In this document: positions 1 to 5,670 of the stretch, piece after piece | Position numbering within the stretch: the first letter of the stretch is position 1 | Layout of the letters: the number at the start of each line of letters is the position of its first letter | Assembly: GCA_027081065.1 (NCBI GenBank) | Contig: JALWLW010000017.1 | Span: forward strand, 1 to 25,032 | Direction: 5' to 3' | Length of the DNA stretch: 25,032 nt | DNA from: Campylobacteraceae bacterium | Lineage (GTDB): Bacteria > Campylobacterota > Campylobacteria > Campylobacterales > Sulfurovaceae | Notes under the pieces: generated by a model | The model's database searches: none | Told to the model about the DNA's origin: nothing | What the model saw: the letters and a program-made list of their open reading frames with translations, nothing else | Position numbers and translations under genes: made by a program

Positions 1-374
1 CGTTTTCCTTTAAGACTTTTAAGGTCAGATATTTTACGCCCTTTATAAAAAATCCAAATAGGTTCTAGCATAATATTAGCTAAAGCATAAATACCCTTCT
101 CTTCTGTGCCACCTTGCACAAAAGCAAAGTCAACTTCCCCTTTAAGCAACTTCTCTTGTGCTTCAACTGAACCTTTGGTCTCTACTAACTTTAACGTCAC
201 TCCCTCTTTTTGAAACTCTTTGGCATACTGTTTGGCATATTGACTATAGGCATCTACCTTTGCACCAATAGCAATACTAATCTCTTTTTTATGCTCATGA
301 CTATCTATGGCAACATAAAGTATAGGCAATAATACTAAAATAATAAATACAAGCAACAGTTTTAATGTTTTCAT
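1..374 (-). CDS. TAXI-family TRAP transporter solute-binding protein, 3' part beyond the window
   Basis: Reading the minus strand from an ATG at 372-374 gives 124 codons, still open at the window edge. The protein begins with a hydrophobic N-terminal segment (about residues 4-23), a signal or membrane anchor. The mature start (ISIAIGAKVDAYSQYAKQYA) is followed by a basic stretch, GEVDFAFVQGG and a segment with EPIWIFYKGRK. This is the layout of TAXI/NMT1-like periplasmic receptors, which capture small organic anions and hand them to a TRAP permease. An AAGGGA ribosome site lies ahead of the ATG. The gene is divergent from rnpB. Its permease is not visible; the fused TRAP permease at 5671-7527 looks more like the DctP-dependent class, so pairing the two would be speculation. 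The family call is reasonable, the substrate unknown. Confidence 0.72.
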   Translation of the reverse strand, partial: MKTLKLLLVFIILVLLPILYVAIDSHEHKKEISIAIGAKVDAYSQYAKQYAKEFQKEGVTLKLVETKGSVEAQEKLLKGEVDFAFVQGGTEEKGIYALANIMLEPIWIFYKGRKISDLKSLKGK

Positions 375-442
375 GAGCTCAATTTCCCTTTTAACCCAAA
401 ATATTAATAAACTATTATATCAGAAAAAAAGCCTTAGTTTGA

Positions 443-448
443 TATACT
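443..448 (+). promoter_or_regulatory. -10 box of rnpB (TATACT)
   Basis: TATACT at 443-448 lies 7 bases before position 455, where the P1 helix of RNase P RNA begins, so the predicted transcription start coincides with the RNA 5' end. No good -35 box is seen, but the upstream DNA is AT-rich, as is common for sigma-70 promoters in Campylobacterota. Confidence 0.6.
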
Positions 449-454
449 TCCAAC

Positions 455-795
455 AGGTATGACAGGTAGTTGCTGGTGACTTAGGTCACGAGAGGAAAGT
501 CCGTGCTACACATGAGATAGGACTCCATCTAACGGATGGCCAGAGTAATCTGAGGGCAAGTGCAACAGAGAGTAGACAGCCCATATTATTGGGTGATGGT
601 GAAAGGGTGAGGTAAGAGCTCACCAGTGTTTATGGTAACATAGGCAGCTAGGTAAACCCTGTCCGTAGCAAGAAGCAATGGTATTAAATCTCATTAGGTC
701 ATTGGATTGACAAAACTGCTTCGCTCGAGCGTATTGGCAACAATACGCCTAGATAAATAACTACCCACGACAGAACACGGCTTATCGTCATACCT
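455..795 (+). ncRNA. rnpB: RNase P RNA, bacterial type A
   Basis: This is the catalytic RNA of RNase P, which removes the 5' leader from pre-tRNAs. The universally conserved P4-region block GAGGAAAGTCCG is at 492-503 and its partner ACAGAACACGG is at 770-780. The ends close in a perfect 9-bp P1 helix (455-463 with 787-795), followed by a 7-bp P2 helix (465-471 with 759-765). The internal conserved region with GGTGAAAGGGTGAGGTAAGAG is around 599-619. The length of about 341 nt is normal. It stands alone between a divergent receptor gene and a downstream periplasmic protein gene. I see no clear rho-independent terminator after it. Confidence 0.96.
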
Positions 796-850
796 AATTT
801 CTAAACTATTTCTCGTTATAATCCTTAAAATCCATCAAAAGAGTTTATAT

Positions 851-1639
851 ATGAGATATCTATTTTTACTTCTAAGTCCCCTATTTATTTTTGCAAAAGT
901 TCACTATGCAAAAGTTGAACCTTATGAAAAAATCACCATGAAAGCTGCCGTAGCAGGAGAAGTAACTAAAGCACCCATTGCCCTAGAGGGAACAATGGTC
1001 AATGGTAAAGTAATACAACTTGATGATAAACTCGAACAGATAAAATTGACTTCAAGCCATGATTCATTAAAACTTATAAACAGTATGATTAAAATCAATC
1101 AAAATATTTTAGCTACACTAAAAGAGTCATTAAATAAACAAAAAGCTTATCATCAACGTATTAATACTATAAGCTCTGCTTCTAAGACGCAAAAAGATAA
1201 TGCTTTTTATGCTTATAGTAATGCAAAAACTCAATATTTTTCTACTCAAGAGAAAATAGATAATTTAAAAAAACAAAAACTTGATTTAAAATATGAAATA
1301 GCACGACTTAAAGATAATATCTCTAAAAAGAGTATAAAACTAAACAAACAGTTTCTTTACAAGCTAATGGTTAATAAAGGTGATTTTGTTAATATGGGAA
1401 CACCCTTAGCACAAGTGCAAGACCTAAGTAAAGGGAAACTCGTTCTTTTTTTAGAAGAACAGGAACTAAGAGATATAAAGTCTAAGAGCATTTATATAGA
1501 TGGTCAAGTTTCAAAACTTAAAATCTCAAAAATTTGGCAAGTGGCTGATGAGAAATTTATCTCTTCTTATAGAACTGAGATTCTCCTTAACAACCCTCAA
1601 AATAACTTTTCTAAACTCTTGAAAATTGAATTTAAGTAA
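851..1639 (+). CDS. Periplasmic membrane-fusion (HlyD-like) protein, orphan
   Basis: The protein has 262 residues. The N-terminus (about 1-15) is a short signal peptide ending FIFAK. A lipoyl/beta-barrel-like segment (about 22-60) precedes a long charged helical region (about 65-160) with coiled-coil character. A second half-motif follows (about 168-190, containing NKGDFVNMGTPLAQVQDL), then a C-terminal beta domain. A split lipoyl motif either side of a helical hairpin is the plan of periplasmic adaptor proteins that join an inner-membrane pump to an outer-membrane channel. The usual partners are absent: no ABC, RND or MFS pump and no TolC gene is adjacent. It is shorter than typical adaptors (about 330-400 residues). 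A weak AAAGAG ribosome site precedes the ATG. The fold class is probable and the transported substrate unknown. Confidence 0.62.
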   Translation: MRYLFLLLSPLFIFAKVHYAKVEPYEKITMKAAVAGEVTKAPIALEGTMVNGKVIQLDDKLEQIKLTSSHDSLKLINSMIKINQNILATLKESLNKQKAYHQRINTISSASKTQKDNAFYAYSNAKTQYFSTQEKIDNLKKQKLDLKYEIARLKDNISKKSIKLNKQFLYKLMVNKGDFVNMGTPLAQVQDLSKGKLVLFLEEQELRDIKSKSIYIDGQVSKLKISKIWQVADEKFISSYRTEILLNNPQNNFSKLLKIEFK

Positions 1640-1676
1640 GTGCATATAATTTTTTATAATATTAAGTATAAATTAA

Positions 1677-1695
1677 ACTAATGATAATTATAATG
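1677..1695 (+). promoter_or_regulatory. Promoter with overlapping Fur-box-like sequence
   Basis: TATAAT at 1689-1694 is a good -10 box placed 34 bases before the ATG at 1729. The 19 bases at 1677-1695 match the classical Fur consensus (GATAATGATAATCATTATC) at 14 positions by hand alignment, and a bound repressor here would cover the -10. The region is AT-rich, which inflates such matches, so iron control is only a suggestion. Confidence 0.35.
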
Positions 1696-1728
1696 TCAAC
1701 AACAAATTAAATATTAAAGGTCTAAACA

Positions 1729-2196
1729 ATGAAAAAAATTATTTTAACAGCAGCTTTAACAGCAACAATGATGACAACAGCAAGTGCTGACTTCTTTATG
1801 ACAGACATCATGACAGATATGACAGATAGCTTCAGAGATACAGTTAAAAATGAAGATGGTACAAAATCAACTTCTAAATTTCCTTTTGCTGACATGATGA
1901 CAGATATGAAAGATGTTATGACAGACATGACTGACTCTATGAGAGATGCAGTTAAAGATGAAGATGGTAAAGAGACAACTTCTTCTAAATTTCCAATGAG
2001 TGACATCATGACTGACATGACTGATACGATGAAAGACATGAGTGACTCTATGAGAGATGTAATGACTGAAGTAAAAGATGCAATCACTGATTCAGTAGAT
2101 GATATTAAAGACTCTGCAACAGACCTTAAAGATACTGCAACTGACACAGCCAAAGAGACTTCTAAAGAAGCTTCAAACGCAACTCCTGTAAAATAG
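1729..2196 (+). CDS. Exported Met/Thr/Asp-rich repeat protein of unknown function
   Basis: I do not recognise this 155-residue protein. A clean Sec signal peptide (1-20, ending ASA) precedes a highly polar, acidic, low-complexity mature chain. Three imperfect repeats are visible, starting near residues 24, 55 and 92. Each has a core like DIMTDMTDSMRD; the first two continue into VK-x-EDG and a Thr/Ser-KFP linker. The tail (about 115-150) degenerates into KDAITDSVDDIKDSATDLKD-type units resembling LEA or apolipophorin-like helices. Met, Asp and Thr dominate; Cys and Trp are absent. The pattern predicts amphipathic or disordered helices in the periplasm, possibly binding metal through Asp and Met. 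A -10 box and a Fur-like site lie upstream, an AAAGG ribosome site at about 1714, and a hairpin follows. The opposite-strand frame across it is a shadow of the repeat. Confidence 0.85.
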   Translation: MKKIILTAALTATMMTTASADFFMTDIMTDMTDSFRDTVKNEDGTKSTSKFPFADMMTDMKDVMTDMTDSMRDAVKDEDGKETTSSKFPMSDIMTDMTDTMKDMSDSMRDVMTEVKDAITDSVDDIKDSATDLKDTATDTAKETSKEASNATPVK

Positions 2197-2205
2197 TTTC
2201 TACCC

Positions 2206-2232
2206 TAAGAGTTACTTTCATTGTAACTCTTA
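2206..2232. terminator. Hairpin between convergent genes
   Basis: A perfect 10-bp stem, TAAGAGTTAC (2206-2215) with GTAACTCTTA (2223-2232), has a 7-base loop and lies between the stops at 2196 (+) and 2242 (-). The flanking DNA is only moderately T-rich (CTCTTCTTAATTT on the plus side). It probably serves as a shared bidirectional terminator. Confidence 0.6.
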
Positions 2233-2241
2233 ATCCTCTTC

Positions 2242-3624
2242 TTAATTTAAATATCCAAATAACAAATAACATAACGAAGCCAGAAAAGCTCCTATAAGTG
2301 CATAAGGCATCTGCGTCCGTACATGTTCTATGTGGTCACAACCTGTTGCCATAGAACTTATGATGGTTGTATCTGAAATGGGTGAGACATGGTCTCCAAA
2401 AATTCCTCCTGAGATAACTGCTCCTATCATTAAGGCTATATTTAAATCAAATGTTCCTGCTAACCCTAAGGCTATGGGCATCATAATTGAAAAAGTTCCC
2501 CAAGATGTCCCTGTAGAAAAAGCTGTAAGTGCTGCGACTAAAAAGACCAACAAAGGCAAAAAAGTAATGGGAAGAGCTGATGCTTTTACTTGCGTAGCAA
2601 TATAGTTAGCAGTTCCTAATTCTTTAATGATATCTCCTATAAAGAATGCCAAAAGTAAAATGAGTACAATAGGAATCATATCAGAGATTCCCTCATAGAA
2701 ACTAGAAAAATACTCTTTGTGTTTCATGTAGCCTTTAGGGACATAATAAACATAGATAAACAGTAACGTCCCTATGGTCGCATAAAAAATAGAAGTTGAA
2801 CCAGAACCCTTTAAGATGTCTCCCTCACCTGTATAATAAAGCGAAAGAGGGACTAAAAAGATGAGTACCAAAAGAGGTAAAAGCATCACCCAAACAGAAC
2901 GATGACTCCCCTCTTCTAGCTCTTTTTCAACATAAGGAACAGGCTTTGCATGTTTCATCGCTCCAATATTGATGTCAAATACAATGGTTAAAAAGACAAT
3001 CACTAAAATAATAAGTGAATAGAAATTATATAAAATAGATTCAAGAAGTAAAGGCACACCCTCTCCTGCTATGACCTTGTCATTTAATGCCACAACAATC
3101 AAGCCTAAAAGTAAAGCACCCCAAGCATTAAAAGGAAAAAGTGAACAAACAGGAGCAGAAGTAGCGTCACAAATAAATGCCAGTCTCGCTCTACTCACAC
3201 CATTTTTATCACAAAGTGGTTTAGCTACTGTACCAGCTACCAGTGCTGTAATGGAAGACTCTATAAAAATAATAATGCCAATAAAGTAAGCTAAAAATTG
3301 AGCTCCTTTAGGTGAGTCTATGGCTTTTTGTTTCGTACTCAAATAGTTCACAAAACCATCTACTCCACCTGAATGTGAAATAAGCTTAATAATTGCTCCG
3401 ACTAAAAGTGCAAAAATAAGTGTTTTGCTTATCCAACCTTCAGCAAACAATTTAACAATACCTTCTAAAAGTTCAATTAAAGCAACAAAAGGGTTAAAGT
3501 GATGAAGTACCAATTCTCCAAAAAAAATGCCTAAAAGTAATGATACCACGACATCTTTTGTTATAATTGCCATCAGAATGATGAAAAGTGGAATGAGTAC
3601 TGAGAAAAATCCTAAGTCTTCCAT
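2242..3624 (-). CDS. NhaC-family Na+/H+ (or metabolite) antiporter
   Basis: A 460-residue inner-membrane protein with roughly 11-12 hydrophobic segments. Family motifs are intact near the C-terminus: STGTSWGTFS (about 370-379), then GGIFGDHVSPISDTTIISS (about 406-424), followed by CDHIEHVRTQMPYA. A matching inverted-repeat half is seen around 160 (CDATSAPVCSLFPFNAWGA). These are hallmarks of the NhaC superfamily, which exchanges sodium for protons; some members (MleN, YqkI-like) exchange malate/lactate or amines instead, so the substrate is not settled. An AGAGGAC ribosome site precedes the ATG. It is divergent from the L,D-transpeptidase gene across only 45 bases holding overlapping TATAAT-like boxes. 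An Na+/H+ exchanger suits a marine or brackish organism. Confidence 0.85.
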   Translation of the reverse strand: MEDLGFFSVLIPLFIILMAIITKDVVVSLLLGIFFGELVLHHFNPFVALIELLEGIVKLFAEGWISKTLIFALLVGAIIKLISHSGGVDGFVNYLSTKQKAIDSPKGAQFLAYFIGIIIFIESSITALVAGTVAKPLCDKNGVSRARLAFICDATSAPVCSLFPFNAWGALLLGLIVVALNDKVIAGEGVPLLLESILYNFYSLIILVIVFLTIVFDINIGAMKHAKPVPYVEKELEEGSHRSVWVMLLPLLVLIFLVPLSLYYTGEGDILKGSGSTSIFYATIGTLLFIYVYYVPKGYMKHKEYFSSFYEGISDMIPIVLILLLAFFIGDIIKELGTANYIATQVKASALPITFLPLLVFLVAALTAFSTGTSWGTFSIMMPIALGLAGTFDLNIALMIGAVISGGIFGDHVSPISDTTIISSMATGCDHIEHVRTQMPYALIGAFLASLCYLLFGYLN

Positions 3625-3669
3625 GTTTTGTCCTCTATATTATAAATTATAAAAAAGGATTATATCATA

Positions 3670-4422
3670 ATGAAAAAGCTCAGCATTTTATCTTTAACTC
3701 TTCTTCTCTTTACAGCATGTAACAGTTCAGAAATTAGCCCTACAATAAAAGAAGAGACAATTCAGCTAAAAAATATAATAATTCCAAAAGACTCTTCTCA
3801 ACTATTAGTGGTCACAACTGATAATTGGTCTACCAAAAATGGAACACTACAACGTTATGAAAAAACCAATAATCATTGGCAAAAAATGGGTAAAGCCCTT
3901 AAGGTTGTCATAGGACGCAATGGTTTAGGTTGGGGAAAGGGTTTACACACAACGCCCAAAGATGCCAAATACATTAAAAAAGAGGGTGATGGAAAAGCAC
4001 CAGCTGGACTTTTTTCTTTACAGAATGCCTTTGGTTATAGCAAAAATAATTTTAAAATGAACTTTCCTTATGCTATCTATAAAACAACTGACCATTGTGT
4101 AGATGACTCTAATTCGATTTGGTATAATCAAATTGTTGACTCTAACACAGTCATAAAAGATTACAAAAGTTTTGAACATATGAAACTAAGAAACAATCTT
4201 TACAAATATGGTATCACCGTCAATCATAATCCTAACAAAATAGCCCAAGCTGGTTCTTGTATCTTCATACATATAAAAAGCAAAAGTGGAAAAGGTACAG
4301 CTGGTTGTACAGCCATGATTGAAGATGAAATTGTGAGCATATTAAAGTGGCTTAAAAAAGAGAAAAAGCCACTTTTGTTACAGTTACCTAAAGCTGAGAT
4401 GCTAAAAGTAAAATTAAACTAA
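3670..4422 (+). CDS. L,D-transpeptidase-family (YkuD-like) lipoprotein
   Basis: A 250-residue protein with a lipoprotein signal: hydrophobic residues 4-16 and lipobox LFTAC, with the lipidated Cys at 17. The C-terminal half has the YkuD-type active site: His201 in the FIHIKSKSGKGTAGC stretch, with catalytic Cys213 followed by TAM. Upstream, GWGKGLH (87-93) and the block ending GDGKAPAGLF (107-115) are conserved in a branch of the family found across Proteobacteria. Such enzymes transfer or cleave peptidoglycan stem peptides (3-3 cross-links, or carboxypeptidase activity). The usual SxGC(I/V)R form is replaced by TAGCTAM, so activity on peptidoglycan is inferred, not assured. It was probably deployed in the periplasm on a membrane anchor. 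AAAAGGA lies about 10 bases before the ATG. Confidence 0.8.
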   Translation: MKKLSILSLTLLLFTACNSSEISPTIKEETIQLKNIIIPKDSSQLLVVTTDNWSTKNGTLQRYEKTNNHWQKMGKALKVVIGRNGLGWGKGLHTTPKDAKYIKKEGDGKAPAGLFSLQNAFGYSKNNFKMNFPYAIYKTTDHCVDDSNSIWYNQIVDSNTVIKDYKSFEHMKLRNNLYKYGITVNHNPNKIAQAGSCIFIHIKSKSGKGTAGCTAMIEDEIVSILKWLKKEKKPLLLQLPKAEMLKVKLN

Positions 4423-4626
4423 AAGACCATTTTGTTTAAGAAATGGTCTTAAATCTAAAGATATTTCTGAAAATTTAGAAATTAATACATTTAAAGTTTT
4501 ATCTTTAGAAACCCACTCAACAAGGTGGTCTGTACAATATTTTTTTTCACCAGAAGTTAGTCCATCATAACTATTTAAAGCTTGTTGAATCACATACACT
4601 TGATTTAATTCTCTATCTTGTCCCAT
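4414..4626 (-). CDS. Small conserved-looking protein of unknown function (70 aa)
   Basis: A 70-residue cytoplasmic-looking protein that I do not recognise. It has no signal peptide or membrane segment, and is mostly helical with a normal amino-acid mix (two Trp/Cys-bearing turns around YCTDHLVEWVSKD). That composition argues against a random AT-rich frame. AAAAGGC lies about 8 bases ahead of the ATG. Its last 9 bases overlap the end of the convergent L,D-transpeptidase gene. A perfect hairpin lies inside its final codons and is followed, on this strand, by a T-rich tract, giving a plausible terminator. It is divergent from bactofilin across a very AT-rich spacer. Confidence 0.55.
   Translation of the reverse strand: MGQDRELNQVYVIQQALNSYDGLTSGEKKYCTDHLVEWVSKDKTLNVLISKFSEISLDLRPFLKQNGLLV
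4423..4450 (-). terminator. Terminator hairpin embedded in the 3' end of the small gene
   Basis: A perfect 10-bp stem, AAGACCATTT (4423-4432) with AAATGGTCTT (4441-4450), has an 8-base loop. On the minus strand the stem is followed by TTTAGTTTAATTTTA, a T-rich tract that also contains the stop codon of the 4414-4626 gene. On the plus strand it lies just after the L,D-transpeptidase stop, so it may serve both. Confidence 0.6.
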
Positions 4627-4813
4627 TTTATAGCCTTTTTCAATAATTTAATTACACTGAAACTTATACTAACCAAATATAACAAAAAAGAAAGAATGTT
4701 ATTTTTTTTACTATATTATTTTAAATATATTTTAAATTATTATAAATATAAAATAATAAAAATTAACTGTTACTTAGTATACTATATTAAACTATTTCTA
4801 TATCATAATATAT

Positions 4814-4819
4814 TATAAT
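4814..4819 (+). promoter_or_regulatory. Likely -10 box of the bactofilin gene
   Basis: TATAAT at 4814-4819 lies 37 bases before the ATG at 4857, at the end of about 150 bases that are almost purely A and T. AT-periodic DNA upstream of a bare -10 is typical of vegetative promoters in this phylum. AAAGGAAG (about 4841-4848) is the ribosome site. Confidence 0.5.
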
Positions 4820-4856
4820 TATTCATTCAAATAATATTATAAAGGAAGCTGAAGTT

Positions 4857-5453
4857 ATGTTTAAGGGAAATCAGAAATCATCAGAAGCAACAGTAACAGG
4901 AAAGAACCATACATTTATTGCCAAAGAAATTGAAATGACAGGAAATCTTAAAGGAGAAGGGTCTATTCAAGTAGAGGGAATAGTACATGGTGATATTACA
5001 ATAACATCAGTTGTTATTGGTGAAAATGGTACAGTCAATGGCACTATTACAGCTTCCAATGTCATTGTCAATGGGAAACTAAATGGTTCAATTTTTTGTG
5101 ACACTTTAGAAGTTATGTCCAATGGTAAAGTTATCAATAAAATTAAAGTCAAACAACTTCTAGTCTCTGGAAAAGTCAATGGTGATGTTGAGGCTAAAGA
5201 AGAAATTAGAATTGATAATACAGGCTCTGTTAATGCCAGTAATATGGAGAGTAAAAACATCCTCATTAATGGTCTATTTAAAGGGAATATTACAGCTTCT
5301 GAACTTCTTGAAATAGAGACTACAGGTTCAGTTGAAGGTGAAATTACAGTTAAAAATATCAAAACCCATGAAGGTGGAAAACTTTTAGGTTCACTAAATA
5401 ACTATGTGGCTGAGACAGAAACTGAGCTTTTTACTGAAATTGGTCAAGCCTAA
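4857..5453 (+). CDS. Bactofilin-family polymer-forming cytoskeletal protein
   Basis: A 198-residue protein made of short beta repeats with regularly spaced Gly-Asn and hydrophobic residues (VEGIVHGDITITS, VNGTITASNVIVNGKLNGSI, VSGKVNGDVEA, INGLFKGNITAS, TGSVEGEITVKN). This is the right-handed beta-helix of the bactofilin domain (about 20-180). The N-terminal tail (1-18) and C-terminal tail (about 182-198) are polar, as usual. Bactofilins polymerise at the inner membrane without nucleotide and place wall enzymes; the Helicobacter relative CcmA sets helical shape. At about 160 residues of core the helix is longer than in CcmA-sized members. No LytM-type M23 peptidase, the common partner, is adjacent, but an L,D-transpeptidase-like gene is 435 bases upstream. 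The last 4 bases overlap the convergent 5450-5662 gene. Confidence 0.9.
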   Translation: MFKGNQKSSEATVTGKNHTFIAKEIEMTGNLKGEGSIQVEGIVHGDITITSVVIGENGTVNGTITASNVIVNGKLNGSIFCDTLEVMSNGKVINKIKVKQLLVSGKVNGDVEAKEEIRIDNTGSVNASNMESKNILINGLFKGNITASELLEIETTGSVEGEITVKNIKTHEGGKLLGSLNNYVAETETELFTEIGQA

Positions 5454-5662
5454 TCCTCTAAATCAACGCCATCCCAAAACTCATTATAGTCAAGGTTCGT
5501 AGCATTTTGCTCCTTGACAATGAGTTTCTCTTCCTCTTCTATAAAATAACGTTCCAAAGCTTCATCTAGCATAGTATTTATATCTTTATTTAACAACTTT
5601 GCGTAATGTTTTAAATTCTCTAACTTATCTAATTTTAGTTCTATTTTAATATGCTCTTCCAT
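5450..5662 (-). CDS. Small ribbon-helix-helix-like protein, antitoxin-like
   Basis: 70 residues. The N-terminal part (about 4-42) reads as a beta strand (HIKIELKLD) and two helices (KLENLKHYAKLLN and INTMLDEALERYF), the layout of small ribbon-helix-helix DNA-binding antitoxins. The C-terminal part is acidic (EEEEK, then NEFWDGVDLED), like the toxin-binding tail of such proteins. No toxin gene sits beside it. A strong TAGGAG ribosome site lies 5 bases before the ATG and overlaps the stop codon of the TRAP permease, so the two are probably co-transcribed and translationally coupled. It could instead be a stand-alone regulator or an accessory protein of the transporter. The fold assignment is by eye. 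Confidence 0.6.
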   Translation of the reverse strand: MEEHIKIELKLDKLENLKHYAKLLNKDINTMLDEALERYFIEEEEKLIVKEQNATNLDYNEFWDGVDLED

Positions 5663-5670
5663 TTTTTCTC

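Noticed and set aside
1722..2153. 143-aa minus-strand open frame opposite the Met/Thr/Asp repeat gene
   Set aside because: Its Ser/Val/Met repeats are the reverse complement of the plus-strand repeats; the plus frame has a signal peptide, promoter and ribosome site, and the minus frame has none.
4618..4818. 66-aa plus-strand open frame in the A/T spacer
   Set aside because: Almost only Ile, Leu, Tyr, Lys, Asn and Phe as expected from AT-rich DNA; no ribosome site, and it covers the likely bactofilin promoter.
4967..5362. 131-aa minus-strand open frame inside bactofilin
   Set aside because: Shadow of the beta-repeat codons; no start signals.
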